From DASXYG01 sp036502625 (GTDB lineage: Bacteria > Actinomycetota > Actinomycetes > Streptosporangiales > Streptosporangiaceae), in NCBI GenBank assembly GCA_036502625.1, contig DASXYG010000052.1, positions 1 through 30,629 on the forward strand: a stretch of 30,629 bases of DNA. The letters run 5' to 3'. Positions 1 to 7,009 of this stretch are shown piece after piece (the first letter of the stretch is position 1; each line of letters starts with the position of its first letter). The position numbers and the translations under genes are program-made. Below the pieces are notes generated by a model. It was not told where the DNA came from, ran no database searches, and worked only from the letters and a program-made list of their open reading frames with translations.

Positions 1-37
1 CGACCGGCGCGACCCGAAACTTCATCAGGGGGTGCAC

Positions 38-511
38 ATGACCACAGCGGCTACGGGCCCGGTCCTCATCGCATTCGACGGCTCGCCCGACTCACGGGCC
101 GCGATCGACTACGCCGGTTCGCTGTTCCCCGGCCGCAAGGCCGTCGTGCTGAGCGTCTGGGAGCCGCTCCTCCTCCAGTCGAGCGTGCTCGCCGCGTCCG
201 GCATGGTGGTCGACCCGGAGACGATCTCCCAGGACGACAACGAGGAAGAGGCGGCCACCCAGACCCTGGCCCGCGAGGGCGCCGAGCTGGCCCGCAAGGC
301 CGGCCTCGACCCGGAACCCCGCTGGCAGCGCGGCACCGGCGCCATCTGGCTCACGATCGTCGACGTCGCCACCGAACTCGACGCCGCCTTGATCGTCACC
401 GGCAGCCGCGGCCTGGGCGCGGTCAAGTCCTTCCTGGTAGGAAGCGTCTCCGACCGCGTCATGCACCAGGCCCGCCGCCCCGTCCTCATCGTCCCGCACT
501 CCAGCACCTGA
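38..511 (+). CDS. Universal stress protein (UspA family), single domain
   Basis: A 157-residue cytoplasmic protein, the length of a single Usp domain. It opens with the usual first strand (VLIAFDGSPDSRAAIDYA) and ends with the ATP-binding signature GSRGLGAVKSFLVGSVSDRV followed by the last strand RRPVLIVP. These are the G-x2-G-x9-G(S/T) features of ATP-binding Usp proteins. Start: ATG at 38 has an AGGGGG ribosome site at 27-32. An in-frame GTG at 32 lies inside that site and is less likely. Family members bind ATP and help survival under starvation, hypoxia or other stress; the specific role here cannot be read. It converges with the membrane-protein gene ending at 537. The upstream promoter is outside the window. 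Confidence 0.93.
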   Translation: MTTAATGPVLIAFDGSPDSRAAIDYAGSLFPGRKAVVLSVWEPLLLQSSVLAASGMVVDPETISQDDNEEEAATQTLAREGAELARKAGLDPEPRWQRGTGAIWLTIVDVATELDAALIVTGSRGLGAVKSFLVGSVSDRVMHQARRPVLIVPHSST

Positions 512-536
512 GCCGCACGCCCGCGGCGGTCGCGCG

Positions 537-953
537 TCAGCGCGGCGTCGCGGGCCGCAGGGCCCACACGGTCAACCAGATGACCAGGCCGAACATCGCC
601 ATACCGAGCGGCACGTGCACGGACGTGACGCCCGAGCCGCCGGTGATCGACTGCAGGATCCCGGCGAGCAGCAGCACCAGGCTCAGCAGCGCCGGGAACC
701 CCGACCCCCGCCACGGCCGCCAGTAGAGCACCGCCACCACGAGCTGCACCAGCCCGAGGACGAGCACCACGAACGCCCCGGTGCCGTGCACATCCTTCAT
801 CGCCGAGTCACCGCCGATGAACATCCCGGCGAAGAGGGCCTGCGCGAGAATCGCCAGCCCGTTCAAAATGATGAGGACCCGCAGAGCCGTAAGCCCCCGG
901 CCCCCCGCGGATCGCGTCACGGCCGCTCCGGCCGCCGCACGTGCATCTGTCAT
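537..953 (-). CDS. Small four-helix integral membrane protein
   Basis: 138 residues. Four hydrophobic stretches are visible: around LTALRVLIILNGLAILAQ, GAFVVLVLGLVQLVVAVLYW, FPALLSLVLLLAGILQSI and HVPLGMAMFGLVIWLTVWAL. Each helix pair carries a histidine near a membrane edge (DVHGTGAF and SVHVPLG) and glutamines in the helices. That spacing recalls half of a COX15-type heme-binding four-helix bundle, but the resemblance is by eye and no function is assigned. Start: ATG at 953 gives a compact protein whose first helix begins about 20 residues in. A longer in-frame reading to 1166 adds only low-complexity residues from the repeat tract. The ribosome site is weak (TTGGGGGC before ATG). Upstream lies the 1.5-kb repeat tract. 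Confidence 0.75.
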   Translation of the reverse strand: MTDARAAAGAAVTRSAGGRGLTALRVLIILNGLAILAQALFAGMFIGGDSAMKDVHGTGAFVVLVLGLVQLVVAVLYWRPWRGSGFPALLSLVLLLAGILQSITGGSGVTSVHVPLGMAMFGLVIWLTVWALRPATPR

Positions 954-1118
954 GCCCCCAACCCTGGCCGCGGTCCACCAGCCACGTCGTCCTCCCCCAG
1001 ACGACACCCCGCCTACGCTCCCCGTCGTACGCCCACCCACCCCCGCGGTATCCCGCGCCACCCCCACCCCCCGCCTCACCACGACCCGGTCAGGCCTCGC
1101 AGGGAGGGCCGGTCCTGG

Positions 1119-2412
1119 GTTCGGGGCGCGGCGGTCCCGGGCTCCTGGCCCGTACGCGCACACCAAAGGCCGCGCTACGCGCGACTGCCTTCCCGCGCCC
1201 CCAGTGCCACGAATTCTCAGCGGCCCTGCGGGGCTGCCGCCCTAAACCAGCCCGGCTCCGCCCCGCTCCGCCCCGGCGCGGCTCCGCGGGCGCCGCTAGC
1301 CCGTACCTCCAACCCGACCGGGCAAGAGCGCAGCCCTGCGCCCCAACCCCGAGCACGCCCAACCAAGGACGCGGAAACACAGTCGCGCGCAGCGCGGCCT
1401 TGTTCTCCGGGGCCGCGCATCCCCAAATCCCGCCGCGGACCCGCGCCACGGCGCCGCCCCCCGGGCTCACCTCCCTGACCTCCGCGAACTCCGCCCGGGT
1501 GCAGGGCGCGGCGGTCCCGGGCTCCTGGCCCGCACGCGCACACCAAAGGCCGCGCTACGCGCGACAGACTTCCCGCGCCCTCACTGCCACGAGTTCTCAG
1601 CGGGCCCGCGAAGCTGCCGCCCTAAACCAGCCCGGCTCCGCCCCGGCGCGGCTCCAATCCCCGGCCCGCGCATCCCCAGATCCCGCCCCCGGACCCGCGC
1701 CACGGCGCCGCCCCCGGGCTCACCTCCCCGGCCTCCGCGAACTCCGCCCGGGTGCGGGGCGCGGCGGTCCCGGGCTCCTGGCCCGCACGCGCACACCAAA
1801 GGCCGCGCTACGCGCGACAGACTTCCCGCGCCCTCACTGCCACGAGTTCTCAGCGGGCCCGCGAAGCTAACGCCCTTAACCAGCCCGACCCCGGCCAGAC
1901 AGGCTCCACGAAAGCCACACCCAACCGGGCGGGGGCAAGAGCGCAGCCCCGCGGCCCAACCCCGAGCACGCCCAACCAAGGTCGCGAAAACACATTCGCG
2001 CGCAGCGCGGCCTTGTTCTCCGGGGCCCGCGCATCCCCTGATCCCGCCCGAACCCGCATCCCGAGCGCCGCGCCGCCCTCCGGGCTCGCCCCCGGCCTCC
2101 GTGAGTCGCGCTCGGTCGCGGGCCTCGCAGGGAGGGGCATCCCGGGTTCTGGGGGGACCTGGCCCGCACGCCAAAGGCCGCGCTACGCGCGACAGACCCC
2201 CCGCGCCCCAGCGCCACAAGTTCTCAGCGGGCCCGCGAAGCTAACGCCCTTAACCAGCCCGACCCCGGGTGAACCCACTCCACGAAAGCCGCCCCCAACC
2301 GGGCGGGGGCAAGAGCGACAGCCCCGCGCCCCAACCCCGAGCACGCCCAACCAAGAACGCGGAAACACAGTCGCGCGCAGCGCGGCCTTTCTCTCCCGGT
2401 CCGCACTCACCT
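1119..2412. repeat. Four tandem copies of a ~380-bp GC-rich intergenic repeat
   Basis: No credible gene lies between 954 and 2490. Four copies begin near 1124, 1504, 1757 and about 2141, giving steps of 380, 253 and about 384 bp. The second copy lacks about 127 bp of its second half. Each unit has a first half with the core AAGGCCGCGCTACGCGCGA (1166-1184, 1546-1564, 1799-1817, 2174-2192). The second half carries the same core in reverse orientation, TCGCGCGCAGCGCGGCCTT (1383-1401, 1996-2014, 2371-2389), preceded by a conserved CCCAACCAAGG and CGGAAACACAG stretch. Copies differ by substitutions and small indels, so they are not one recent duplication. The long open frames here are GC artefacts. 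No transposase or terminal inverted repeat is visible. Confidence 0.85.
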
Positions 2413-2492
2413 CCCGGGCCCCCCGAACCCTGCTCGTGAGCGGCCTCGCGGCGAGCGGCAGCCAGGAGCCCTGGCCCGCCACCGAGCCCGGC

Positions 2493-3163
2493 TTAGCTGA
2501 GTGAGGTGTAGCTGTCGCGGGCGAGGTCGAGGACGGCGGCCTCGGCGGTCTGCCGGGCGACTGGCTTCACGGTCGTACCGCGGCTCACCGTGCCTTCGTA
2601 TGTGGCCACTATCTCCGCGTTTCCCCAGTACGTGACCAGCTCGGCTTTGGCGGTGAACCCGTCTGGGGTGACGCCGTACGAGATGTACGCCGCGTCGCCG
2701 AGGCCGCGGACTTGATGCGCGTCCTTCCGGGTGCTCGACCGGAGGTCTTTCCAGATCTGGCCGCGGTCGGCGCCGTATACGCGCTTCGCCGTGGCGAGAC
2801 CTTGAGTTCGGAACCGAGCCTCACCAGGAGGCCGTGGGGCTCCTTTTTGGGGGCCGACCACTCTGCACCCGTGGTCACGTAACCGGGCCGGGCGTTGACG
2901 GGCGGGTCCGCATTGCACGTCGCGATCGGCGCGTACTTCGCTATCGTCGCCGATTTGACCATGTCGCACGCTGGCGGCGCATGGCGGAATGTTCGGGAAG
3001 GTGCCGCCGCATGGCGCTCCCCCGCCGAGCCACCGAACCCGCCAACGGCGAATGCGATGCCCCCTAACAGGAGAATGGCGACCACTCCCGCGATCAGCCA
3101 CATCCGCCGGGACCGCCAGTTGCGCGGCAGCGGCTCCTCGTCCTGCGGCAGTCCCGTGGCCAT
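2493..3163 (-). pseudogene. Frameshifted membrane-anchored exported protein (DUF3558-like)
   Basis: Two overlapping frames read as halves of one protein. The first starts at ATG 3163 (GAAGGG about 9 bases upstream). It has a basic cytoplasmic N-terminus, one hydrophobic segment (MWLIAGVVAILLLGG), then an extracytoplasmic part with PPACDMVKSATIAKYAP and a second cysteine. The second frame continues with VYGADRGQIWKDL, VRGLGDAAYISYG, LVTYWGNAEIVATYEG and ends at TAA 2493-2495. The switch falls near 2790-2800, where one missing base would explain it. The cysteine pair, the GLGD-AY motif and the final strand resemble actinobacterial DUF3558-type proteins. Neither frame alone makes a complete protein. 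A sequencing error is possible: a T5G5 run lies at about 2843-2852, although the natural-looking switch is about 50 bases further on. Confidence 0.6.
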
Positions 3164-3271
3164 CGGTCCAGCCCTTCTCGCCGCCGCCGGTAATGGCGGC
3201 GCGATCCGTTCTACACCTCCGAGCCAACGGCTACAGACGAAGACCGCGGAAACACCGTCGCGCACCCCGCC

Positions 3272-4213
3272 CTAGCCCACCGCCGCCGCATCGTGCTCCG
3301 CCCGCGCCGCCAGCGCCAGGTCCGTGACCAGACGCCCCACCGACCCGTCATGGCGGAAGTCGATCAAGTGGAGACCTCGTACGCCGGGCTGGGCCAGTGC
3401 GTGGCGGGCCTGTTCCAGCGCCAGCTCGTACGTCGCCGCCCGCGGGTCCGCGGCCCGCTCCACCCGCTCGATCACCGCGTCCGGCACCGAGATGCCCGGC
3501 ACGTTCGCGTCCATGAACCGCAGCGCGCGGGCGCCCCGTACGAGGCAGATCGTCGGCAGGAGCGCCGCCTTACGGGGCAGCCCGGAGCGTGCGGCCAGGG
3601 TGGCGAACTCGGCCAGCAACGCGGGGTCGTAGCAGATCTGGAGCTGGAGGAACCGCGCACCGGCCGCGGCCTTCGCCAGGGCGCGGCGGACCCGGTACGG
3701 GAACGGCGGGGCGCCCGGGTTCTCCACCGCGCCGATCAGCAGCGGCGGCGCCGGGCTGATCGCCCGCCCGGACAGGTAGTGCCCGCGCGCCAGCCCGGCG
3801 GCCACCCGGACGAGCTGGGGGCCGTCGAGGTCGAAGACGCGGCGCGCCTCGGGCTCGTCACCGGCGCTGACGTCGTCGCCGGTGAGGCAGGAGATGTTGG
3901 TGATGCCGTGCAGCGCGGCCCCGGCGATGTCGGCCTGCGCGGCCAGGCGGTTCTTGTCGCGGCACACCACCTGCATGATCGGCTCGACGCCGAACTGGCG
4001 CAGCGCGATCGCGATGGCGAGGTTGGAGGCGTGCGCGTGCGCGGCCGTGTTGTCGGTCGCGTTGACCGCGTCCACCCAGGGTGCGAGCGGTTCGGCGAGC
4101 CGCCGCACGGTGTCGAGGTCGCCGCCGTCGACCACCGGCAGCTCCGCGGTGACGATCCTACGATCGGGGTCCGCGAGCAGCCGCGCCAGCCGCGACGGCG
4201 CGGCGTCGGTCAC
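3272..4213 (-). CDS. metF: Methylenetetrahydrofolate reductase (MTHFR) family protein
   Basis: 313 residues forming a TIM-barrel MTHFR-type domain. The family reduces 5,10-methylene-THF to 5-methyl-THF with FAD. Visible features are an early strand with an acidic residue (RIVTAELPVVDGGD), WVDAVNATDN, the EPIMQVVCRDKNR strand, the ISCLTGDD loop, and GARFLQLQICYD late in the barrel. Start: GTG at 4213 overlaps the stop of the upstream cysteine-rich partner by 4 bases (GTGA), with GGAAGG 9 bases before it. A longer reading to 4378 would overlap the partner by about 170 bases and adds Ala/Arg filler. The tight coupling suggests a two-subunit MetV-MetF enzyme. It may run in either direction in methyl-group catabolism. 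The electron donor is not evident. Confidence 0.85.
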   Translation of the reverse strand: MTDAAPSRLARLLADPDRRIVTAELPVVDGGDLDTVRRLAEPLAPWVDAVNATDNTAAHAHASNLAIAIALRQFGVEPIMQVVCRDKNRLAAQADIAGAALHGITNISCLTGDDVSAGDEPEARRVFDLDGPQLVRVAAGLARGHYLSGRAISPAPPLLIGAVENPGAPPFPYRVRRALAKAAAGARFLQLQICYDPALLAEFATLAARSGLPRKAALLPTICLVRGARALRFMDANVPGISVPDAVIERVERAADPRAATYELALEQARHALAQPGVRGLHLIDFRHDGSVGRLVTDLALAARAEHDAAAVG

Positions 4214-4566
4214 CGCGACCAGCCTTCCGGCGTACGCCGGTCGCGGCCGGTCAGCAGGTTGAGCCACGACGACGTGTCGCGCAACCTGTTGTCGACCGGG
4301 GGACGGAGCCGGTCGAACCCGTGCCGCAGCGGCCGCGGCAGCAGGCGGGACCGCTCGTACGCCTTGAACCAGACGCACCGCATCTCCGGGTTCACTTCAC
4401 AGCGCCCGTCCGGCCGCACCCCGCCGCACGGGCCGTTGCGGAGCGTCTTCGGACAGGTCATCGGGCAGGTGTAGCCGGTGGCGTGCAGAACGCACTGGCC
4501 GCACATGCGGCAGTCCCAGATCGATTGCTTGAGGGCGTGCTCGACCGTGACCAGAGGTGTGCCCAC
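4210..4566 (-). CDS. MetV-like cysteine-rich partner of MTHFR (MTHFR C-terminal domain family)
   Basis: 118 residues with eight cysteines in the first 64: C19, C22, C25, C34, C38, C47, C56 and C64. They lie in CRMCGQC, TCPMTCPK, NGPCGGV and GRCEV contexts. This is the pattern of the small domain found at the C-terminus of some MTHFRs or as the separate MetV subunit of acetogen MetFV, where the cysteines bind zinc or a cluster. Start: GTG at 4566 with GAGGGGG upstream. It overlaps the MTHFR start by 4 bases, so the two are translationally coupled. The 185-bp gap to the divergent DmdA-like gene holds the paired operator described at 4636-4671. I infer a role in delivering electrons to the MTHFR barrel or stabilising it. 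Confidence 0.85.
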   Translation of the reverse strand: MGTPLVTVEHALKQSIWDCRMCGQCVLHATGYTCPMTCPKTLRNGPCGGVRPDGRCEVNPEMRCVWFKAYERSRLLPRPLRHGFDRLRPPVDNRLRDTSSWLNLLTGRDRRTPEGWSR

Positions 4567-4635
4567 CAGTCCCCCTCGGCGCGAGATTGGGCGCGGATTC
4601 GCGTCCGTCGCCGTCAGGGTAGGTCGGGCGTTTTT

Positions 4636-4671
4636 GTTGCGTCAATAGCTTGTAGTTGCACTATCAGAGAC
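4636..4671. promoter_or_regulatory. Paired operator-like repeats in the divergent metV / dmdA-like promoter
   Basis: Two imperfect GTTGC-N7-GCAAC elements lie 19 bp apart at 4636-4652 and 4655-4671. The left half GTTGC is exact in both; the right halves are GCTTG and GAGAC. The arrangement and several flanking bases (TAGTTGC in the middle, ACA-ATC-type bases after it) match the paired element at 10158-10193, which has the same 19-bp step. Its position between two divergent folate genes suits a shared regulator. The binding protein is inferred to be an IclR-type repressor or activator. Confidence 0.55.
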
Positions 4672-4750
4672 AAATCTCTTGACAGTGGTTCCCGACGCGG
4701 GGGACGCTCGGACGGCCAGCGAGCGAAGCCGCGAAACGGGAGGCTGGGGC

Positions 4751-5959
4751 ATGTCCGTCGTCGAGGACCCGCGGGTCCTGCTCTACACGAGGATCCGCAA
4801 ATCGCCGTACTACTACGCGTCCCGCCGCCACGGCGTCGCGATGTACAGCGTCTACAACCACAACTACCACCCGCGTCACTACGGCGACCCGGTAGCGGAG
4901 TACTGGCACCTGCTCAACGGCGTCACGCTGTGGGACGTCGGCGGGGCCGAGCGGCAGGTCGAGATCACCGGCCCGGACGCGTTCACGTTCACGAACATGC
5001 TGGTGCCGCGCGACCTGAACAAGTGCAAGGTCGGGCAGTGCAAGTACGTGTTCGTCACCGCGCCCGACGGCGGCATCATCAACGACCCGGTGCTGCTCCG
5101 GCTCGGCGAGAACCACTTCTGGCTCTCGCTCGCCGACAGCGACGTGCTCCTGTGGGCGAAGGGGCTGGCGTACCACAGCGGGCTGAACGTGACGATCAGC
5201 GAACCCGACGTCGGGCCGCTCCAGGTGCAGGGGCCGCGCTCGAAGGAGGTCATGACCGACCTGTTCGGGCCGTCCGTGCTGGACATCCCGTACTACTACA
5301 TGGCCCAGTACGACCTCGACGGCCTCGACGTGGTGGTGTCGCGTACGGGCTACACCTCCGAGCTGGGCTTCGAGATCTACCTCCGCAACGCCAGCCGCGA
5401 CGGGGTGAAGCTGTGGGACAAGGTGATCGCGGCCGGTGAGCCGTACGACATCCGGCCGATCGGCCCGTGCCACATCCGCCGCATCGAGGGCGGCATCCTG
5501 GCCTGGGGCTCGGACATCGGCCTGGACACCAACCCGTTCGAGGTCGGCTACGGCTACGAGGCCACCTGGATGGTCGACCTCGCTCAGGAGGCCGACTTCG
5601 TCGGCAAGGAGGCGCTGACCCGCATCCGCGACGAGGGCATCGACCGCAAGCTGGTCGGCCTGGACATCGGCGGCTCGCCCCTCGGCTCGTACAACGACGG
5701 CTCGATGCCCGACTTCTTCCCGGTCTTCGACGAACGCGGCGCGACCGCCATAGGGAAGGTCACGTCCGCCTGCTACTCACCCCGGATGGAACGCAACATC
5801 GGCTTCGCGATGGTCCCGATCGAGTCCACCGCCCTGGGCACCCGCCTCCGCGTCGAACGCCCCGGCGAGTCCGTAGACGCCACGGTCGTGGAAAAGCCCT
5901 TCGTCGACCCCGAAAAGGTCACCCCCAAGCAGGAACTCCGCGAACTCCCGGTGGGCTGA
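4751..5959 (+). CDS. THF-dependent demethylase of the GcvT/DmdA family
   Basis: 402 residues. It has an aminomethyltransferase (GcvT) fold with features of the DmdA branch rather than glycine cleavage T-protein: RIRKSPYY at the N-terminus, VYNHNYHPRHYGDPVAEYWHL, LWDVGGAERQVEI, RDLNKCKVGQCKY, DPVLLRLGENHFWLSLADSDV and a C-terminal barrel domain ending near VVEKPFVDP. DmdA moves a methyl group from dimethylsulfoniopropionate to THF. Relatives act on other or unknown methyl donors, so the substrate is not assigned. Start: ATG 4751 with GGGAGG about 6 bases upstream. It is divergent from the metV-metF pair, whose product is also methyl-THF related. A strong hairpin follows the stop. I infer that it supplies methyl-THF to the local pathway. 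Confidence 0.8.
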   Translation: MSVVEDPRVLLYTRIRKSPYYYASRRHGVAMYSVYNHNYHPRHYGDPVAEYWHLLNGVTLWDVGGAERQVEITGPDAFTFTNMLVPRDLNKCKVGQCKYVFVTAPDGGIINDPVLLRLGENHFWLSLADSDVLLWAKGLAYHSGLNVTISEPDVGPLQVQGPRSKEVMTDLFGPSVLDIPYYYMAQYDLDGLDVVVSRTGYTSELGFEIYLRNASRDGVKLWDKVIAAGEPYDIRPIGPCHIRRIEGGILAWGSDIGLDTNPFEVGYGYEATWMVDLAQEADFVGKEALTRIRDEGIDRKLVGLDIGGSPLGSYNDGSMPDFFPVFDERGATAIGKVTSACYSPRMERNIGFAMVPIESTALGTRLRVERPGESVDATVVEKPFVDPEKVTPKQELRELPVG

Positions 5960-5968
5960 CCCCCAGGT

Positions 5969-6007
5969 CTCAACCCCGGTGGGCCCCGTCCGCCCACCGG
6001 GGTTGAG
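5969..6007 (+). terminator. Strong 15-bp hairpin terminator after the DmdA-like gene
   Basis: A perfect inverted repeat with arms 5969-5983 and 5993-6007 (CTCAACCCCGGTGGG and its complement) and a 9-base loop starts 10 bases after the stop codon. There is no T tract, as is common for actinomycete terminators. Confidence 0.85.
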
Positions 6008-6067
6008 GCGCGTTCTGCGGGGGGCGCCTGTGAACCGGCCACGCCGCGTATGGATGGCCATTCCCTG

Positions 6068-6255
6068 GTGAAAACGCCGCCCTGCGCGGCCCATCGCGGG
6101 CACGTCATCCCCGGGTGAAAGGCCGCCCTGCGCGGCCCATCCCGGGGAGCGCCATCCCCGGTGAAAAGACCGCGCTGCGCGGCCCATCCCGGGGAGCGCC
6201 ATCCCCGGGTGAAAAGGCCGCGCTGCGCGCGACTGATTCCCGCGTCCTTCGCAAA
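6068..6255. repeat. Four tandem ~47-bp repeats grading into the dispersed core
   Basis: Units begin with GTGAAA at 6068, 6115, 6161 and 6209 (steps 47, 46, 48 bp). They share GGCCGCCCTGCGCGGCCCAT and a following CGGGGAGCGCCATCCCCGG stretch. The last unit switches into AAGGCCGCGCTGCGCGCGA (6214-6232) followed by TTCCCGCGTCCTT, which is the reverse form of the core found at 1166-2389. No gene is apparent between 5960 and 7009. Confidence 0.85.
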
Positions 6256-6310
6256 CGGACTCTCACGTGAGCCGCGAGGGCTCCGCCTCCGGTGCGTGCG
6301 GACATGACGA

Positions 6311-6341
6311 AGCCCCGGCGATTCCAATACCCGCCGGGGCT
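6311..6341. terminator. Bidirectional 10-bp hairpin in the gene-free tract
   Basis: Perfect arms AGCCCCGGCG (6311-6320) and CGCCGGGGCT (6332-6341) with an 11-base AT-rich loop. It looks like a rho-independent hairpin without a T tract. No gene ends immediately beside it, so it may be a remnant or may insulate the surrounding tract. Confidence 0.5.
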
Positions 6342-6508
6342 GACCGGCCGGATACGCGCCGGGGGGCGGGCCGGCGGCCCGCAAGCCAGGACCCCGGAGG
6401 GCGCGGGCCCGGCCTTCCCCAGACCTCCAGCCCTGCGCCGAGAGTGACGGACTCACGCGGGCGTGGATGACGCGGCGCCAGGGCGCGGTGTTGAGGTTGC
6501 GGGAGGCG

Positions 6509-6628
6509 AGGACCCGCCAGGTGCACACCGAGGGCGGAGCCCCGCGGCCCGACCACGAACACGCTCACCCAAGGTCGCGGGAAAACAGTCGCGCGCAGCG
6601 CGGCCTTTCTGCGCGCAGCGCGGCCTTC
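6509..6628 (+). repeat. Direct repeat, copy 1 (~120 bp, contains the dispersed core)
   Basis: Nearly identical to 6782-6901. It reads AGGACC, CAGGTGCACACCGAGGGCGG, then a CACGAACACGCTCACCCAAGG stretch and two consecutive copies of the GCGCGCAGCGCGGCCTT core (ending near 6607 and 6627). A degenerate core copy sits at about 6698-6714 between the two repeats. Confidence 0.85.
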
Positions 6629-6781
6629 CCTGGAGCCCCGCATCCCCCGAGTCCCGGCCTCACCCGCAGCGCGACCGCGCCCGGAACCGGGCCTAGCTTG
6701 CGCGCAGCACGGCCCTCGCCCACAGCCCGGCGTCATCTCACGCACTCCGCCCACCCGAACGCCCCACGCTCCACCGAGCCC

Positions 6782-6901
6782 AGGACCAGCCAGGTGCACA
6801 CCGAGGGCGGAGCCCCCGCGGCCCAACCACGAACACGCTCACCCAAGGTCGCGGGAAAACAGGCGCGCGCAGCGCGGCCTTTCTGCGCGCAGCGCGGCCT
6901 C
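6782..6901 (+). repeat. Direct repeat, copy 2 (~120 bp)
   Basis: Second copy of 6509-6628 at an offset of 273-274 bp, with one inserted C and a few substitutions. It again ends in two core copies (6863-6881 and 6884-6900). Downstream, at 6918-6926 and 6967-6975, arms GCCTCCCCC and GGGGGAGGC could form a loose hairpin behind purU. Confidence 0.85.
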
Positions 6902-7009
6902 CCACCAGCAGAGGCCCGCCTCCCCCACGAAGCACGGGGGGCGGGGTGCGGGGCTGCGAGGCCCGCGGGGGAGGCCACGTGACGTAAAGGTTACGAGGGC
7001 GCGTGGGGA

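Noticed and set aside
941..2504. Several Pro/Arg/Ala-rich open frames of 210-310 residues in the repeat tract
   Set aside because: Open in several frames on both strands, made of the tandem DNA repeats, with no ribosome site or domain; explained by GC content.
4679..4684. TTGACA as a -35 box for the DmdA-like gene, and another at 10125-10130
   Set aside because: No acceptable -10 hexamer at 16-18 bases downstream in either case; kept only as unproven promoter hints.
4567..4750. A glycine or SAM riboswitch before the folate genes
   Set aside because: The gap is short and dominated by the paired operator; no riboswitch core or stem arrangement was recognisable.
954..7009. Insertion sequence or transposon explaining the repeats
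   Set aside because: No transposase fragment, terminal inverted repeats or target duplication could be seen in the gene-free tracts.
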